Source: Acidocella facilis ATCC 35904 (lineage in GTDB: Bacteria > Pseudomonadota > Alphaproteobacteria > Acetobacterales > Acetobacteraceae). Taken from it: a DNA stretch of 44,649 bases. A program made the translations under genes and the position numbers. The notes under the pieces were generated by a model that was not told where the DNA came from, searched no databases, and saw only the letters and a list, made by a program, of their open reading frames with translations. Below are positions 1 through 9,606 of the stretch, piece by piece. The stretch's first letter is position 1. Every line of letters begins with the position of its first letter. The DNA is taken from the NCBI RefSeq assembly GCF_000687875.1, contig NZ_JHYG01000009.1:57634-102282 (forward strand). The letters are read 5' to 3'.

Positions 1-22
1 ACGCAAAACGCAAGGAGTGGCG

Positions 23-715
23 ATGGCCGCGAAGCCGGAAAGAAAGCAGGTGCTCATCGTCGGCGCCTCGCGGGGGTTGGGGCTTGGATTGACCAAGGAG
101 TTTCTGCGCCGGGGCTATCATGTCACCGCCACGGTGCGCACCGCGATTCACGGCGCCGGGCTGGAGGAATATTACCAGCAACTCACGCTCGACACGCTGG
201 ACATCAATAACCCGAATATGGCCGAGGCGTTTCTGGCGCGGATGAAGGGCCATGTGTTCGACCTCGTGGTGCTGAATGCCGGTATTTATGGCCCGCGCGA
301 CAAGGGGCTGGACGAGGTCACCGCCGAGGAAATCACGCATCTGATGATGACCAATGCCATCGCGCCGCTGCGCCTGGCGGAGCGTCTGGCGCTGCTGCTG
401 AAGCCCGAGACCGGGGTGCTGGCTTTCATGTCCTCGGCGCTGGGCAGTTTGGAGCTGAACGCCAACGATGCCAGCCCGCTTTATGCCGCCAGCAAGGCGA
501 TGCTGAACCGGCTCAGCCGCGCCTTCGCCGCCGCGCATGAATATCTCACCATCGTCAATCTGCATCCGGGCTGGGTGCGCACGGATATGGGCGGCGAGAC
601 CGCGCCGCTGGATGTCGAGACCTCGGCCAAGGGCATGGCGGATGTGCTGGAATCACGCGCCGGCAGCGGCGGGCACGAATTCCTGGATTATCGCGGCAAG
701 ATCGTACCCTGGTAG
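23..715 (+). CDS. SDR family NAD(P)-dependent oxidoreductase
   Basis: Short-chain dehydrogenase/reductase of about 230 residues, a single Rossmann domain and the usual length for classical SDRs. The N-terminal nucleotide-binding motif GASRGLGLG follows the first beta strand, NAG lies mid-protein (NAGIYGP), and the catalytic Ser (MSSALGSL) and YxxxK pair (YAASK) are present, followed by HPGWVRTDMGG. These features resemble the CsgA-like/sniffer-like subgroup, but the substrate cannot be read from sequence. The start is taken as the ATG at 23 because AAGGAG at 12-17 sits 5 bases before it; an in-frame GTG at 17 overlaps that ribosome site and is less likely. It lies 47 bp upstream of prfC, which has its own promoter-like sequence, so the two are probably not a tight operon. 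The enzyme class is secure; the function is unknown. Confidence 0.9.
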   Translation: MAAKPERKQVLIVGASRGLGLGLTKEFLRRGYHVTATVRTAIHGAGLEEYYQQLTLDTLDINNPNMAEAFLARMKGHVFDLVVLNAGIYGPRDKGLDEVTAEEITHLMMTNAIAPLRLAERLALLLKPETGVLAFMSSALGSLELNANDASPLYAASKAMLNRLSRAFAAAHEYLTIVNLHPGWVRTDMGGETAPLDVETSAKGMADVLESRAGSGGHEFLDYRGKIVPW

Positions 716-727
716 CGCCGGACGCGG

Positions 728-762
728 TTGGTTTCGGCGCGAAACCTTGCTAGATCGCCGCG
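728..762 (+). promoter_or_regulatory. Probable leaderless promoter of prfC
   Basis: TTGGTT (728-733), a 17-base spacer and GCTAGATC, whose last six bases (751-756) form the -10, then only six bases before the ATG at 763. GCTAGATC fits the alphaproteobacterial -10 consensus GCTANAWC. Transcription would begin at or next to the start codon, and no Shine-Dalgarno sequence is visible, so the mRNA is inferred to be leaderless. Confidence 0.5.
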
Positions 763-2331
763 ATGGACCAGCCCCTTCCCCAGAGCGAGAGCATCTCCGG
801 CATCCCGCCGCGCCGCACCTTCGCGATCATCTCTCACCCGGATGCGGGCAAGACCACGCTGACCGAGAAGCTGCTGCTGTTCGGCGGCGCGATCCGCGAG
901 GCGGGGATGGTGAAGGCGCGCCAGGACCGCCGCCAGACCCGCTCGGACTGGATGAAGATCGAGCGCCAGCGCGGTATTTCCGTGACCTCCTCGGTGATGA
1001 CCTTCGAGTTCGGCGGGGCGGTGTTCAACCTGCTGGACACGCCTGGCCATGAGGATTTCTCCGAGGACACCTACCGGACGCTGACGGCGGTGGACAGCGC
1101 GGTGATGGTGATCGACGCCGCCAAGGGCATCGAGCTGCAGACCAAGAAATTGTTCGAGGTCTGCCGGCTGCGCAACATCCCGATCACCACCTTCATCAAC
1201 AAGATCGACCGCGAGAGCCAGAACCCGTTCGCGTTGCTCGATGAGATCGCCGATACGCTGCAGCTGGATATCTGCCCGATGGTCTGGCCGATCGGCTCGG
1301 GCGGGCTGTTCAAGGGCTGTTATAATCTGGGCAATGACCAGCTGGTCTCCGCGAAGAAGCCCGGCGAGGACGGGCCGGCGCAGAGCTTCACCATCCCCGC
1401 CGACCAGCAGGCGCAGCTGGATGAGGATGTGGAGCTGATCCGCGCCGCCTATCCGGCCTTCGATGCGCAATCCTACGAGGAAGGGCATCTGACGCCGGTT
1501 TATTTCGGCTCGGCCTTGAAGGATTATGCGGTGCGCGAGCTGCTGGAAGGGCTGGTCGCCAACGCCCCGCCGCCGCAGCCCCGGGCTACGGATGTGCGCG
1601 AGGTGGCGCCGGAGGAGAAGCCGGTGACCGGCTTCGTGTTCAAGGTGCAGGCGAACATGGACCCGCAGCACCGCGACCGCATCGCCTTCACCCGCATCTG
1701 TTCCGGCAAATTCACCCGCGGCATGAAGCTGACCCATTCGCGGACGGCCAAGCCGATGGCGATCCAGGCGCCGATCTTCTTCTTCGCCCAGGACCGCTCG
1801 CTGGCGGAAGAGGCGTTTCCGGGCGACATTATCGGCATTCCTAACCATGGCACGCTGCGGGTGGGCGATACGCTGACCGAGGGCGAGAAGCTGCGCTTCA
1901 CCGGCATCCCGGATTTCGCCCCCGAAATCCTGCGCCGCGTGCGCCTGGCCGACCCGATGAAGGCCAAGCAGATGCGCAAGGCGCTGGAGGATCTGGCCGA
2001 AGAAGGCGTCACCCAGGTGTTCCGGCCGATGACCGGGGCGGACTGGATCGTCGGCGTCGTCGGCATGTTGCAGCTCGACGTGCTCTCCTCGCGCATTGAG
2101 CAGGAATATAACGTGCCGATCGGCTTCGACCCGGCGCCCTTCGACACCGCCCGCTGGATTTTTTCGCAGGACAGCGCCCGGCTGAAATTCTTCATCGAGG
2201 TGAATAAGAGCGCGATGAGCGAGGACCGCGACGGCGCGCCGGTCTACATGGTGCGCAATGCCTGGGAGCTGAACCGGATGAAGGAGAATTTTCCGGAGCT
2301 GACCTTCTCGGCGACGCGTGAGCGCACCTAA
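763..2331 (+). CDS. prfC: Peptide chain release factor 3
   Basis: RF3 is the translational GTPase that recycles RF1/RF2 from the ribosome after peptide release; it acts in the cytoplasm. The 522 residues match the family length. GTPase motifs are clear: G1 SHPDAGKTT (residues 24-32), the switch I region with QRGISVTSS (69-77), G3 DTPGHEDFSEDTYRTL (92-107) and G4 NKID (146-149). The QRGISVTSS and DFSEDTYRTL signatures separate RF3 from EF-G. The C-terminal RF3 domain is complete to the stop. There is no ribosome site upstream of the ATG; a promoter with leaderless geometry directly precedes it. The next gene begins inside its last codons. Identification is very secure. Confidence 0.97.
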   Translation: MDQPLPQSESISGIPPRRTFAIISHPDAGKTTLTEKLLLFGGAIREAGMVKARQDRRQTRSDWMKIERQRGISVTSSVMTFEFGGAVFNLLDTPGHEDFSEDTYRTLTAVDSAVMVIDAAKGIELQTKKLFEVCRLRNIPITTFINKIDRESQNPFALLDEIADTLQLDICPMVWPIGSGGLFKGCYNLGNDQLVSAKKPGEDGPAQSFTIPADQQAQLDEDVELIRAAYPAFDAQSYEEGHLTPVYFGSALKDYAVRELLEGLVANAPPPQPRATDVREVAPEEKPVTGFVFKVQANMDPQHRDRIAFTRICSGKFTRGMKLTHSRTAKPMAIQAPIFFFAQDRSLAEEAFPGDIIGIPNHGTLRVGDTLTEGEKLRFTGIPDFAPEILRRVRLADPMKAKQMRKALEDLAEEGVTQVFRPMTGADWIVGVVGMLQLDVLSSRIEQEYNVPIGFDPAPFDTARWIFSQDSARLKFFIEVNKSAMSEDRDGAPVYMVRNAWELNRMKENFPELTFSATRERT

Positions 2332-3811
2332 GGCGGAGACATTGTGGCGATGGGGGCTGCCGATCGCGGTTGTCCTTATCCCCACTTATGCGTTTTTCAC
2401 GCTGGGTCTGCGCAGCTTTTATATTAACGGCGCCTGGTGGGGGGATGCCGGCATGCTTGCCCCGGCCATGTGGCATAATGGCTGGGGGCTTACATTGCCC
2501 TTGGTATGGCGCGGCGACAGTTTTCTCGCCACCCATATGGCGTTGGTGTTCTGGCTCACCTCGGGCATCTCCTGGCTGCTGCCGGTCACACGCGAACAGT
2601 TCTTTTCCTTGTTTCTCGGTTGCGTGCAGGGGGGAATGGCCCTGGCGGTATACGCGCTGCTGCGCAGTGTGCCTATGCGGCGCTGGTCTGCTGCCGGATT
2701 GGCGATCCTGTTTGCATTCAACGGGATGGTACTGGCCGCAAGCTGCAATCCGCATTTCGAACTGCTCATCGTGGCCAGCGGCATTGCGTTTCTCACCTGC
2801 CTGCTGCGCCGGCGCCATGGGGCGGCGCTCTGTTTTTTTGCGCTCTGCCTGAGCACCCGCGAGGATGCCGGCATTCATCTCGGGTTGCTGCTGGCCTGCG
2901 GCATCTGGGCGCTGCGTATGCAGGGGGTGGCATGGGAAAGGCTGCGCCCGCTCGCCGGTTACGCGGTGGCCGCACTGGTCTGGAGCGCCTCTATTCTCGC
3001 CATTCAGCACGCCATCTTCCCAAACGCGGCGGCGCTGGATGATGTTTATCTCGGCCATGGCGTCTTTCCGCCTGTGAGTCTGGTAACAATCGCCACGCGC
3101 CTCACATTCTGGCTGATCTACCGGCTCTATCTCGTACTGCCGATCATCGCGGCGATCATCCTGGCGGAGCGCTGGCGGGCCCCCTCCATCGTGGCCGGCT
3201 TCATATCCTGCCTGCCCTGGCTGGCCCTGAATCTGATGGCCCGCAGCCCCTATGCCGGAACGCTCAGCAATTATTATCCGTTTCCGTTGGTGCTCGGGAT
3301 GGTATGGCCCTTGCTCGGCCACGGGTTCGCGCTCCGCTTGCAGGCGCGCCACGTCACCACGCCGGTTCAGGCCAAACGTGCCTTTGTGACGATCCTGCTT
3401 TGCTCCTTTGTCGGGCTTTGGGGGATGCAAAATCCGCAAAATTTGCGCTTCCCGGGGGATTTCCTCTCACCACCCAGCCTGGCGATGCAGGCCCGGACCA
3501 ACCGGGCGATTGAGCTGTTGAGCCAGGCGACGCTCGGGCGGGTGGCGGCGGATGGCGCGGTGGTCGCCCTGGCGCCGGGGCGGTTTCAGCGCTCGCAAAT
3601 CCTTTGGTACCCCCAGCCGCAAGCGCCCGATACGGTGATTTTCTTCGCCCACGGGCAAGGCACCGCACCGGCGCTGGCGCTGGCGTCCAGGTCCGGGTTG
3701 AGAGTGTTTTCGCAGATCCCGGGCACGCGGCTTCGCATTGCCTCCCACGCGGCATTGCGCTTGCCCGCTTTGTCTCTCGCCCCCTGGGCACCTACTTGGG
3801 CATCTCCCTGA
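2318..3811 (+). CDS. Polytopic membrane protein, probably DUF2079 family
   Basis: A 497-residue protein with about ten hydrophobic segments and a periplasmic-looking C-terminal part. The early region NGAWWGDAGMLAPAMW and the later STREDAGIHLGLLL resemble the DUF2079 group of GT-C-like membrane proteins, whose function is not established. I infer only a possible role in envelope glycan transfer. The GTG start at 2318 overlaps the prfC end by 14 bases, suggesting translational coupling. An in-frame TTG at 2342 preceded by GGCGGAG is an alternative that would shorten it by eight residues. It ends 27 bp from the convergent tamB end with no hairpin repeat in the gap. Being a gene is fairly certain; the family call is moderate. 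Confidence 0.72.
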   Translation: MSAPKAETLWRWGLPIAVVLIPTYAFFTLGLRSFYINGAWWGDAGMLAPAMWHNGWGLTLPLVWRGDSFLATHMALVFWLTSGISWLLPVTREQFFSLFLGCVQGGMALAVYALLRSVPMRRWSAAGLAILFAFNGMVLAASCNPHFELLIVASGIAFLTCLLRRRHGAALCFFALCLSTREDAGIHLGLLLACGIWALRMQGVAWERLRPLAGYAVAALVWSASILAIQHAIFPNAAALDDVYLGHGVFPPVSLVTIATRLTFWLIYRLYLVLPIIAAIILAERWRAPSIVAGFISCLPWLALNLMARSPYAGTLSNYYPFPLVLGMVWPLLGHGFALRLQARHVTTPVQAKRAFVTILLCSFVGLWGMQNPQNLRFPGDFLSPPSLAMQARTNRAIELLSQATLGRVAADGAVVALAPGRFQRSQILWYPQPQAPDTVIFFAHGQGTAPALALASRSGLRVFSQIPGTRLRIASHAALRLPALSLAPWAPTWASP

Positions 3812-3838
3812 AGGGTGTGCTGGCCCGGCGCGGTGAGG

Positions 3839-6800
3839 CTAATAATTGAACTGGTAGGTCAGCCCCACCGAGCTGCCATTATTACCCGTGCTGTCCTGCC
3901 CCGTCGTCGTTTGCAGCTTCAGCCCCTTATAGAGATTGATCTGCACTTTCGCCGAGGTGCCGCCGCCGGACGTGGCCTGGCTGGCGCCCACATAAACCCC
4001 CGGCGCCACGTAGCGTCCGGCCTGCACGGCGGGGTTGCCGGCACTGTCGGAGCCCACCGAAAGCTGGTCCAGCCCCAGCGCGTTGCGCACCGAATCCACC
4101 GGGCTGAACCCCCCGCCGACACCGGTGAGCTGGGCCAGCGCCACCGCCAGCGAGGCTGCCTGGAACGGCGACAGGCTGGAGGCGCTCTGCTTGAACAGGA
4201 TTTGAGAGAGGATTTCGTCAGACGGCATTGGCGGCGAGCTGGTCAAAGTGATCTTCGGCTTCGCCGCCGTACCGCCGATCACCAGCGTCGCGGTGCCGTT
4301 GGTGCTGGTCGGCGTCGTCGCCTCAAGATCCAGCACCGGGATGAAGCCGGCGCCGTTGAAATCGATCTTGCCGGAGGTGAATTGCAGCGTCGTGCCGGTC
4401 AGCGAGAAGGTGCCGCGGATCAGCTTGAAGCCGCCTGAGGGCTGCGGATTATCCGCCGTGCCGCCGATATGGATGTTGCCGCCCAGCTCCGCGAACAGCC
4501 CGTCGCCACGAATGAAGATCTGGTTCCTGGCACGGACATCCAGCGCAAGGCGGATCGGCGGGGCGGGGGGCGCGGCGCTGCTGGGTTTGGGCGGCGGCGC
4601 GCTGCCATTATGGATCGGCAGATTGGCGACCGAAGGCGGCAGCGATTTCGGCAGGTTGATATTGGCCTTGAGAATATCGACCGTGCCGCCGAGCGTGGCG
4701 TTGCCCTTCAGATCGCCCTGCAGGCGCAGCGCGGCATTCAGCGTCTCGTTGACCAGATCGGAGGAAATCGGCGTGGCGTGGTCCGCGTTCAGCGCAATAT
4801 CCACCGGCAGGTTCGGCGCGCCGAGATTGATGCTGCCATGGCCGGTGATCTTGCCCTGGCCGGCGGTGGCGGACAGGCTTTGCAGGGTGATCAGCTTGTC
4901 GGCGGCGTTCACGCTGGCAGTGATGGCGGTGAGGTTGAGCCCGGAGGCGATGTTCTGCACACTGCCATCGGCCAGTTGCAGCGTGCCGTTGGCGCGCGGG
5001 GCCTTGGCGGTGCCGGAGATCCGCAGATTGGTGTCGATCCGTCCGCGCACCAGATTGCCGTTCGCGGCGAGGATCGGGTCGAGCAGCTTCAAATCCAGCC
5101 GTCCGGCCACCGCCAGGTTGATGGCGCCAGTGCTGGTGAAGGGGGCGGAGCCGCGGGCGGTGAGGTTCACATCCGGTCCGGCCTTCACCGCCACATCAAG
5201 CGCGGCACGCTGGCCTTGCAGATTGGCCTTGGCATCCAGGCTGGCGGCGGGCAGGGCGGCGGCGGGGCCGGCCTCGTCGCGCAGATTGCGGCCGGTGAGG
5301 CTGACCTGCCCGGCGGGGGCCTTTGGCGTGCCGGAGAGCTGGGCGCTGGTGCTCAGCGTGCCGCTGAGCTTGGTGTGCATCTTCGCCAGCGCCGGATTGA
5401 GCATCGCCAGATCGAGCTTTGCATTCAGCGCCAGCTTCATCGGCCCGGTCATTGAGAGCGGGGCGGTGCCGCGCGCGGTGATGGCCGCATCCGCCCCGGC
5501 CTGGGCCTTGATGTTCACATCGGCGCTGTCGCCTTTCAGCGTCGCGGTGCCGGAAATGCTCGCGGCGGGCAGGCCAGCGGTGGATTTGTCGATATAGCGC
5601 AGGCCGGTGGCAGTCAGCGCCACCTGCCCGGCGGGCGCCTTCGGCGTGCCGGTGACATTGGCGGTGAGATTGACGATGCCGGCGGCATTCACGCTGGGTA
5701 CGAACAATTTCGCCAGCGCCAGATCGAGATTTTTCACGCTGGCCTTGGCGTTCAGCGTCGGGGAAAGGGTGCCGTCCAGTGCGATCGCGGCCTTGCCGAC
5801 GGAGAGGTCCAGATGCCGCACCGCCATCTCCGGCTTGGCTTCGATGTCGGCGGGGCCGTTGAGCTTCGCGTTCAGCCCGTGCCAATTGCCGGTCAGGCTG
5901 GCCAGATGCGCGCTCTGCGCGGGAATATTCAGCGTGCCGGTGAGGGCGAGCTTGGCGGCCGCGCCCATCAGCCGGGCGACACTGGCATCCAGCTTCACCG
6001 CCAGCGCCTGGAGCGTGCCTTGCGCCTCCAGCGTGGCGTTGGCGGCACCGATCGACGGCACGCCGGAGATATTTTTGGCGGTGGCCTGCAGCGAGAGGTT
6101 CTGTTGCCCCTGATCGACGAAATCCGCCTGCAGCGCCCCATGCAGCTTCATGCCGGTGAAGGCATCGAAATCCGCGAGATGGCCCAGCGCCAGATGCGCG
6201 CTGCCGGTGGGCAGCTTGGCGCCGGCCGCCAGCGCCAGATCCGCCTGCGCCGCCAGTGATTTCCAGTCCAGCGTGGCGATGTTCAGGCTGGCGGCGCCAT
6301 CCTGCTGGCGGGTGAAGCGGGCATCGATATTCAAGGGCGATCCGGCCAGCGTGCCGCTGCCGGTAAGAGTCCCTTGCGGCGCTTTCGGCAGATGCTGGGC
6401 GGTGAGGGTGAGCTGGAACGGGCCGCTCGGTACGTTCGGCACGCTGACCTGGCCGTCGATGGCGGTCTTGGTGGCGAAATCCTGCATGGTGCCGGTGACA
6501 TGGCTATGCAGCTGCAGCGCGCCCTGCAGCCGTGGCAGCAGGGTTGCGAGGTCGTTGAGCTTGGCATCTGTGGTCAGGTCGAGCTGCTGCTTGTCCAGTA
6601 CCCCATGGCCGTTGATCTGCGCGTGCGGGGCATCCAGCAAGAGCTGGCCGATGGTGACCTTGTGGCCCTGCAGGCTGGCGAGCAGCGAAAGATGCGTCTC
6701 GCCATTAAGGAATTTATCCAGCCCGGCGGGGGATTGGTTCAGCGCGACATCGCCTTGCAGCGCCAGCGTCGCGCCATCCTGTTTCGCGGTCGGCTCCACC

Positions 6801-7675
6801 ACCAGATGCAGCTGGGTCTGGCCGCTGATCGGCTGCCTGGCCAGCGTGCCGAACGGGGCCAAGGCGGGCACGCTCAGCACCACATCCGCGAACGGGGATG
6901 TCTGGTCCAGCCCCAGCGTGCCGGTCACGTTCAGCCGGGCATCGCCCAGCGCCAGCGCCGCCTGCAGCGCGGCATGGGCGCGCGGGCCGTTCAGCATGAC
7001 GTCGAATTTCAACGGCAGCCGCACTTGCGGGCCGGCAAAATGCCCAATCAGCCCGTTCGGCGGCTCCTGCACATGCAGCTTCATCGCCACATTCCGCGGG
7101 TCGAGCGTGCCGGTGAGGGCGTAATCCGCATCGCCGCTTTCGGTGGTGGCGTTCAGCGCAATGTCGCCATGCTGGAGATCGCGCAGATGCGTCTGCCCGG
7201 TGACATGCAGCGTCACATCCTCACCGGCCAGCGATGGCGCCACATGCAGCGCGGCGATCTCCAGCCGGTCGAGGTTGAGCCGCAAGCTGGGCAACTGGCT
7301 GTTGCCGGAATTTTTGCGCTTGCTGGCTGGATAGGCGGGGGCGCGGGCAACATCCAGGCTTTGCGCGCTCAAAAGCCGCACGGCGAGATTGCGCCGCAAG
7401 AGCTGCAAGGGCGACCATTTCAGTGTCACATCCCGGCCAGAGAACCAGATGCCTTTCGGGTCCTTCACCGCGAAGCTGGTGATATTGATGTCCGCCGGGA
7501 AATGCCCGCGCAGCTGGCCGATCTGGATATAAGCGGCGCCGTATTTATTGATCTCGCGCACCGCGAAGGCCCGCCCGCCGGCGGAATTCAGCGCCACCAC
7601 CACGCCCACCATCGCCAGAATGACGATGACCACCAGCCCCAGCAGTCCGATCAGGATGCGTTTCACCCAGCGCAT
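3839..7675 (-). CDS. tamB: Translocation and assembly module protein TamB
   Basis: TamB is an inner-membrane-anchored, periplasm-spanning protein that works with TamA in outer-membrane protein insertion and, by more recent views, in anterograde phospholipid transport. The 1278-residue product has one N-terminal membrane helix (about residues 6-29) and a long body of beta-rich repeats. The C-terminal DUF490/TamB domain includes SPPMPSDEILSQILF followed by an Ala/Leu-rich helix and the terminal LTYQFNY, a beta-signal-like end. Three repeats of about 105 residues with the core GTPKAPAGQV(A/S)LT occur in the middle. It starts three bases after the tamA stop, so the two form an operon in the usual order. 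Identification is secure from size, architecture and context. Confidence 0.92.
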   Translation of the reverse strand: MRWVKRILIGLLGLVVIVILAMVGVVVALNSAGGRAFAVREINKYGAAYIQIGQLRGHFPADINITSFAVKDPKGIWFSGRDVTLKWSPLQLLRRNLAVRLLSAQSLDVARAPAYPASKRKNSGNSQLPSLRLNLDRLEIAALHVAPSLAGEDVTLHVTGQTHLRDLQHGDIALNATTESGDADYALTGTLDPRNVAMKLHVQEPPNGLIGHFAGPQVRLPLKFDVMLNGPRAHAALQAALALGDARLNVTGTLGLDQTSPFADVVLSVPALAPFGTLARQPISGQTQLHLVVEPTAKQDGATLALQGDVALNQSPAGLDKFLNGETHLSLLASLQGHKVTIGQLLLDAPHAQINGHGVLDKQQLDLTTDAKLNDLATLLPRLQGALQLHSHVTGTMQDFATKTAIDGQVSVPNVPSGPFQLTLTAQHLPKAPQGTLTGSGTLAGSPLNIDARFTRQQDGAASLNIATLDWKSLAAQADLALAAGAKLPTGSAHLALGHLADFDAFTGMKLHGALQADFVDQGQQNLSLQATAKNISGVPSIGAANATLEAQGTLQALAVKLDASVARLMGAAAKLALTGTLNIPAQSAHLASLTGNWHGLNAKLNGPADIEAKPEMAVRHLDLSVGKAAIALDGTLSPTLNAKASVKNLDLALAKLFVPSVNAAGIVNLTANVTGTPKAPAGQVALTATGLRYIDKSTAGLPAASISGTATLKGDSADVNIKAQAGADAAITARGTAPLSMTGPMKLALNAKLDLAMLNPALAKMHTKLSGTLSTSAQLSGTPKAPAGQVSLTGRNLRDEAGPAAALPAASLDAKANLQGQRAALDVAVKAGPDVNLTARGSAPFTSTGAINLAVAGRLDLKLLDPILAANGNLVRGRIDTNLRISGTAKAPRANGTLQLADGSVQNIASGLNLTAITASVNAADKLITLQSLSATAGQGKITGHGSINLGAPNLPVDIALNADHATPISSDLVNETLNAALRLQGDLKGNATLGGTVDILKANINLPKSLPPSVANLPIHNGSAPPPKPSSAAPPAPPIRLALDVRARNQIFIRGDGLFAELGGNIHIGGTADNPQPSGGFKLIRGTFSLTGTTLQFTSGKIDFNGAGFIPVLDLEATTPTSTNGTATLVIGGTAAKPKITLTSSPPMPSDEILSQILFKQSASSLSPFQAASLAVALAQLTGVGGGFSPVDSVRNALGLDQLSVGSDSAGNPAVQAGRYVAPGVYVGASQATSGGGTSAKVQINLYKGLKLQTTTGQDSTGNNGSSVGLTYQFNY

Positions 7676-7678
7676 GGT

Positions 7679-9499
7679 TCAGAACGCCTCCCCGAGCCCG
7701 ATATAGAGCCCGAAGGCGCTGCTGCCCGGGGTGCGCTTCAGCGGCAGCGCGAAATCCACCCGGATCGGCCCGATCGAGGTGTAATAGCGCGCCCCCAGCC
7801 CGGCGCCGACGCGAAGCGTGCCCTTGAACGGGGCAGAGCCCGCACTGACCTGCCCGGCATCGATGAACGGCACGATGCCGATGCTCTTGGTGATATGCTG
7901 GCGGAATTCCAGATTGATCGCATCCAGCGCCAGCCCGCCCTGGGGCGTGTCGTCCGCGAAAAGCGGGCCGATGGTCTGGTAGGTATAGCCGCGCACCGTG
8001 CCCGAACCGCCCGCGTAGAAGCGCTGATCCGCCGGCACGCCAAACTGGCTCGCCCCCTGGATGCTGCCCAGCACCCCATGCAGCGCCACCACGCCCCAGG
8101 CTTTGCGCTCGACCGGGAAATAAACCGAGCCGGTGCCTTGCAGGATCACGAACGGATCATGCGGGGTGCCGACCACCGGCATGGTCGGGGTGATGGTGAG
8201 GGAGAGCTTATGGCCGCGCGTGGGCTCCAGCAGCGAGTTGCTGGTGTCCCAAGTGAAATTGATCGGGAATTGCGCCAGCAAATAGCTGCGCGCCACCCCT
8301 TCCTGGTCCACCCGCTCGGTGGTGAAGCTGGGGCCGTAGGTGATGGCGGTATGGGCGGTGATGGGCCGCGAGAGCGAGCCGCCGATGATGATGCCGGTGC
8401 GCCGATAGGCGGTGAGGGATTGCTGCAGCCCCTCGGCGGAGAGAGTCAGCGTCTGGCCGCGCACATAATAATCCGGCTTGGTGAACACGCCTTTGATGTC
8501 ATAGCCAGGTGCGGTCGTGCCCGTACCGCCCAGCCCGTTGGCGGCGACCGAGAGGGTCAGTGTCTCGGCATGGCCGAAGAGATTGCGATTCTCCCAGCTG
8601 GTGCCGATGGAGACACCCAGATCCGTCGCATAGGCGCCGGAGAGCGTGACCGCGTGCAGCTTCTGCTCGGTGACATGAAAGCTGATCGGCACCTGGCCGG
8701 AGACCGCCTGTATCGCCGGCACCGCGGTCACGGAGGAGAATACCCCCAGCCCCAGCAGCGAATCGCGGGCCTGCTGCACCGCTTTGTCGGAATATGGCTG
8801 GCCCTGGCGCAGCCTGATATGGCGGGCGAGGAAGGCCGGATCGGTGCGGGTGAGGCCGGAGAAGCTGACCGCGCCGATATCCACGCGCGGGCCAGGGGTG
8901 ACGCTGTAGCTCACATTCAGCGTATGCGTTGCCTCATTCGCCACCGCGTAAGGGGGCGCCACCTCGGCGAAGGCATAGCCGGCATTTTGCAGATCGGTGG
9001 TGAGCTTGGCCGGTACGGCGAGAATCGGCGCGGCGGTGGCGGGCTGGCCGGTGCGGATGCCGGGGTGCGGCTTGAAGCCCGCCGGCAGGCCGGTGATGTT
9101 CACCTGGCCGAGGTTGAACAGCGCGCCTTTCTGGGTGGAGATGGCGACCTTGGCCTGGCTGCCCTGGGGCAGGCGGGTGAGATGATCGAGCAACGCCGGA
9201 TCATTGAGGGACATGCCGTCGATGGTGATCTTTGCCGTGCCGGCATCATAGCCCAGCGCATGCAGCACGGTGATGAAATGCGTCTCATCCGTGCGCGCCC
9301 GGCCGATCAGCGCGAACGGGGCAGGGGGGAGCTTCTTCTGCAACGAGACCAGCGAGGAGGTCTGCTTCATCAGCCCGTCCAGCCCGCCATCGCCGGACGG
9401 GGCAAAGCTGACATTGTAATTCACCGGATCGGCCCCCTCGGCGGCATTGCCGCCGAGGACGAGGCAGAGGCACAGAAGGGGGCGTGTCCACCGGCGCAT
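7679..9499 (-). CDS. tamA: Outer-membrane assembly protein TamA (Omp85 family)
   Basis: Omp85-family outer-membrane barrel, partner of TamB. An N-terminal signal peptide (MRRWTRPLLCLCLVLGG, cut near NAAEGA) is followed by POTRA-type repeats (about residues 35-280), one including YSVTPGPRVDIGAVSFSG. The C-terminal 16-strand barrel carries the conserved L6 motif GGSGTVRGY and ends in phenylalanine (GLGEAF), as expected for BAM substrates. Length (606) fits TamA rather than BamA, and direct linkage to tamB settles it. The upstream 107 bp contains a hairpin (AGGGG/CCCCCT around 9520-9540) and a TATAAA sequence near 9560 that may belong to its promoter, but no convincing -35 accompanies it. Confidence 0.9.
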   Translation of the reverse strand: MRRWTRPLLCLCLVLGGNAAEGADPVNYNVSFAPSGDGGLDGLMKQTSSLVSLQKKLPPAPFALIGRARTDETHFITVLHALGYDAGTAKITIDGMSLNDPALLDHLTRLPQGSQAKVAISTQKGALFNLGQVNITGLPAGFKPHPGIRTGQPATAAPILAVPAKLTTDLQNAGYAFAEVAPPYAVANEATHTLNVSYSVTPGPRVDIGAVSFSGLTRTDPAFLARHIRLRQGQPYSDKAVQQARDSLLGLGVFSSVTAVPAIQAVSGQVPISFHVTEQKLHAVTLSGAYATDLGVSIGTSWENRNLFGHAETLTLSVAANGLGGTGTTAPGYDIKGVFTKPDYYVRGQTLTLSAEGLQQSLTAYRRTGIIIGGSLSRPITAHTAITYGPSFTTERVDQEGVARSYLLAQFPINFTWDTSNSLLEPTRGHKLSLTITPTMPVVGTPHDPFVILQGTGSVYFPVERKAWGVVALHGVLGSIQGASQFGVPADQRFYAGGSGTVRGYTYQTIGPLFADDTPQGGLALDAINLEFRQHITKSIGIVPFIDAGQVSAGSAPFKGTLRVGAGLGARYYTSIGPIRVDFALPLKRTPGSSAFGLYIGLGEAF

Positions 9500-9606
9500 G
9501 CTTTAATATGTGACAGCAAAGCCAGGGGTTTTCCACCCCCTCGGCCGTTAACCGACTGTAATTTATAGGAAAGGCTTGGGCCGCGCCGCGCCCGCCGCGC
9601 CTGGGT

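Noticed and set aside
688-2385. A 565-residue open frame antisense to prfC
   Set aside because: Covers a clearly conserved gene; its protein is a Leu/Arg/His-rich shadow with no recognisable motif.
6374-9568. A 1064-residue open frame antisense to tamA and tamB
   Set aside because: Composition of Gln/Arg/Ala typical of high-GC shadow frames; no domain or ribosome site, and the sense strand encodes recognised proteins.
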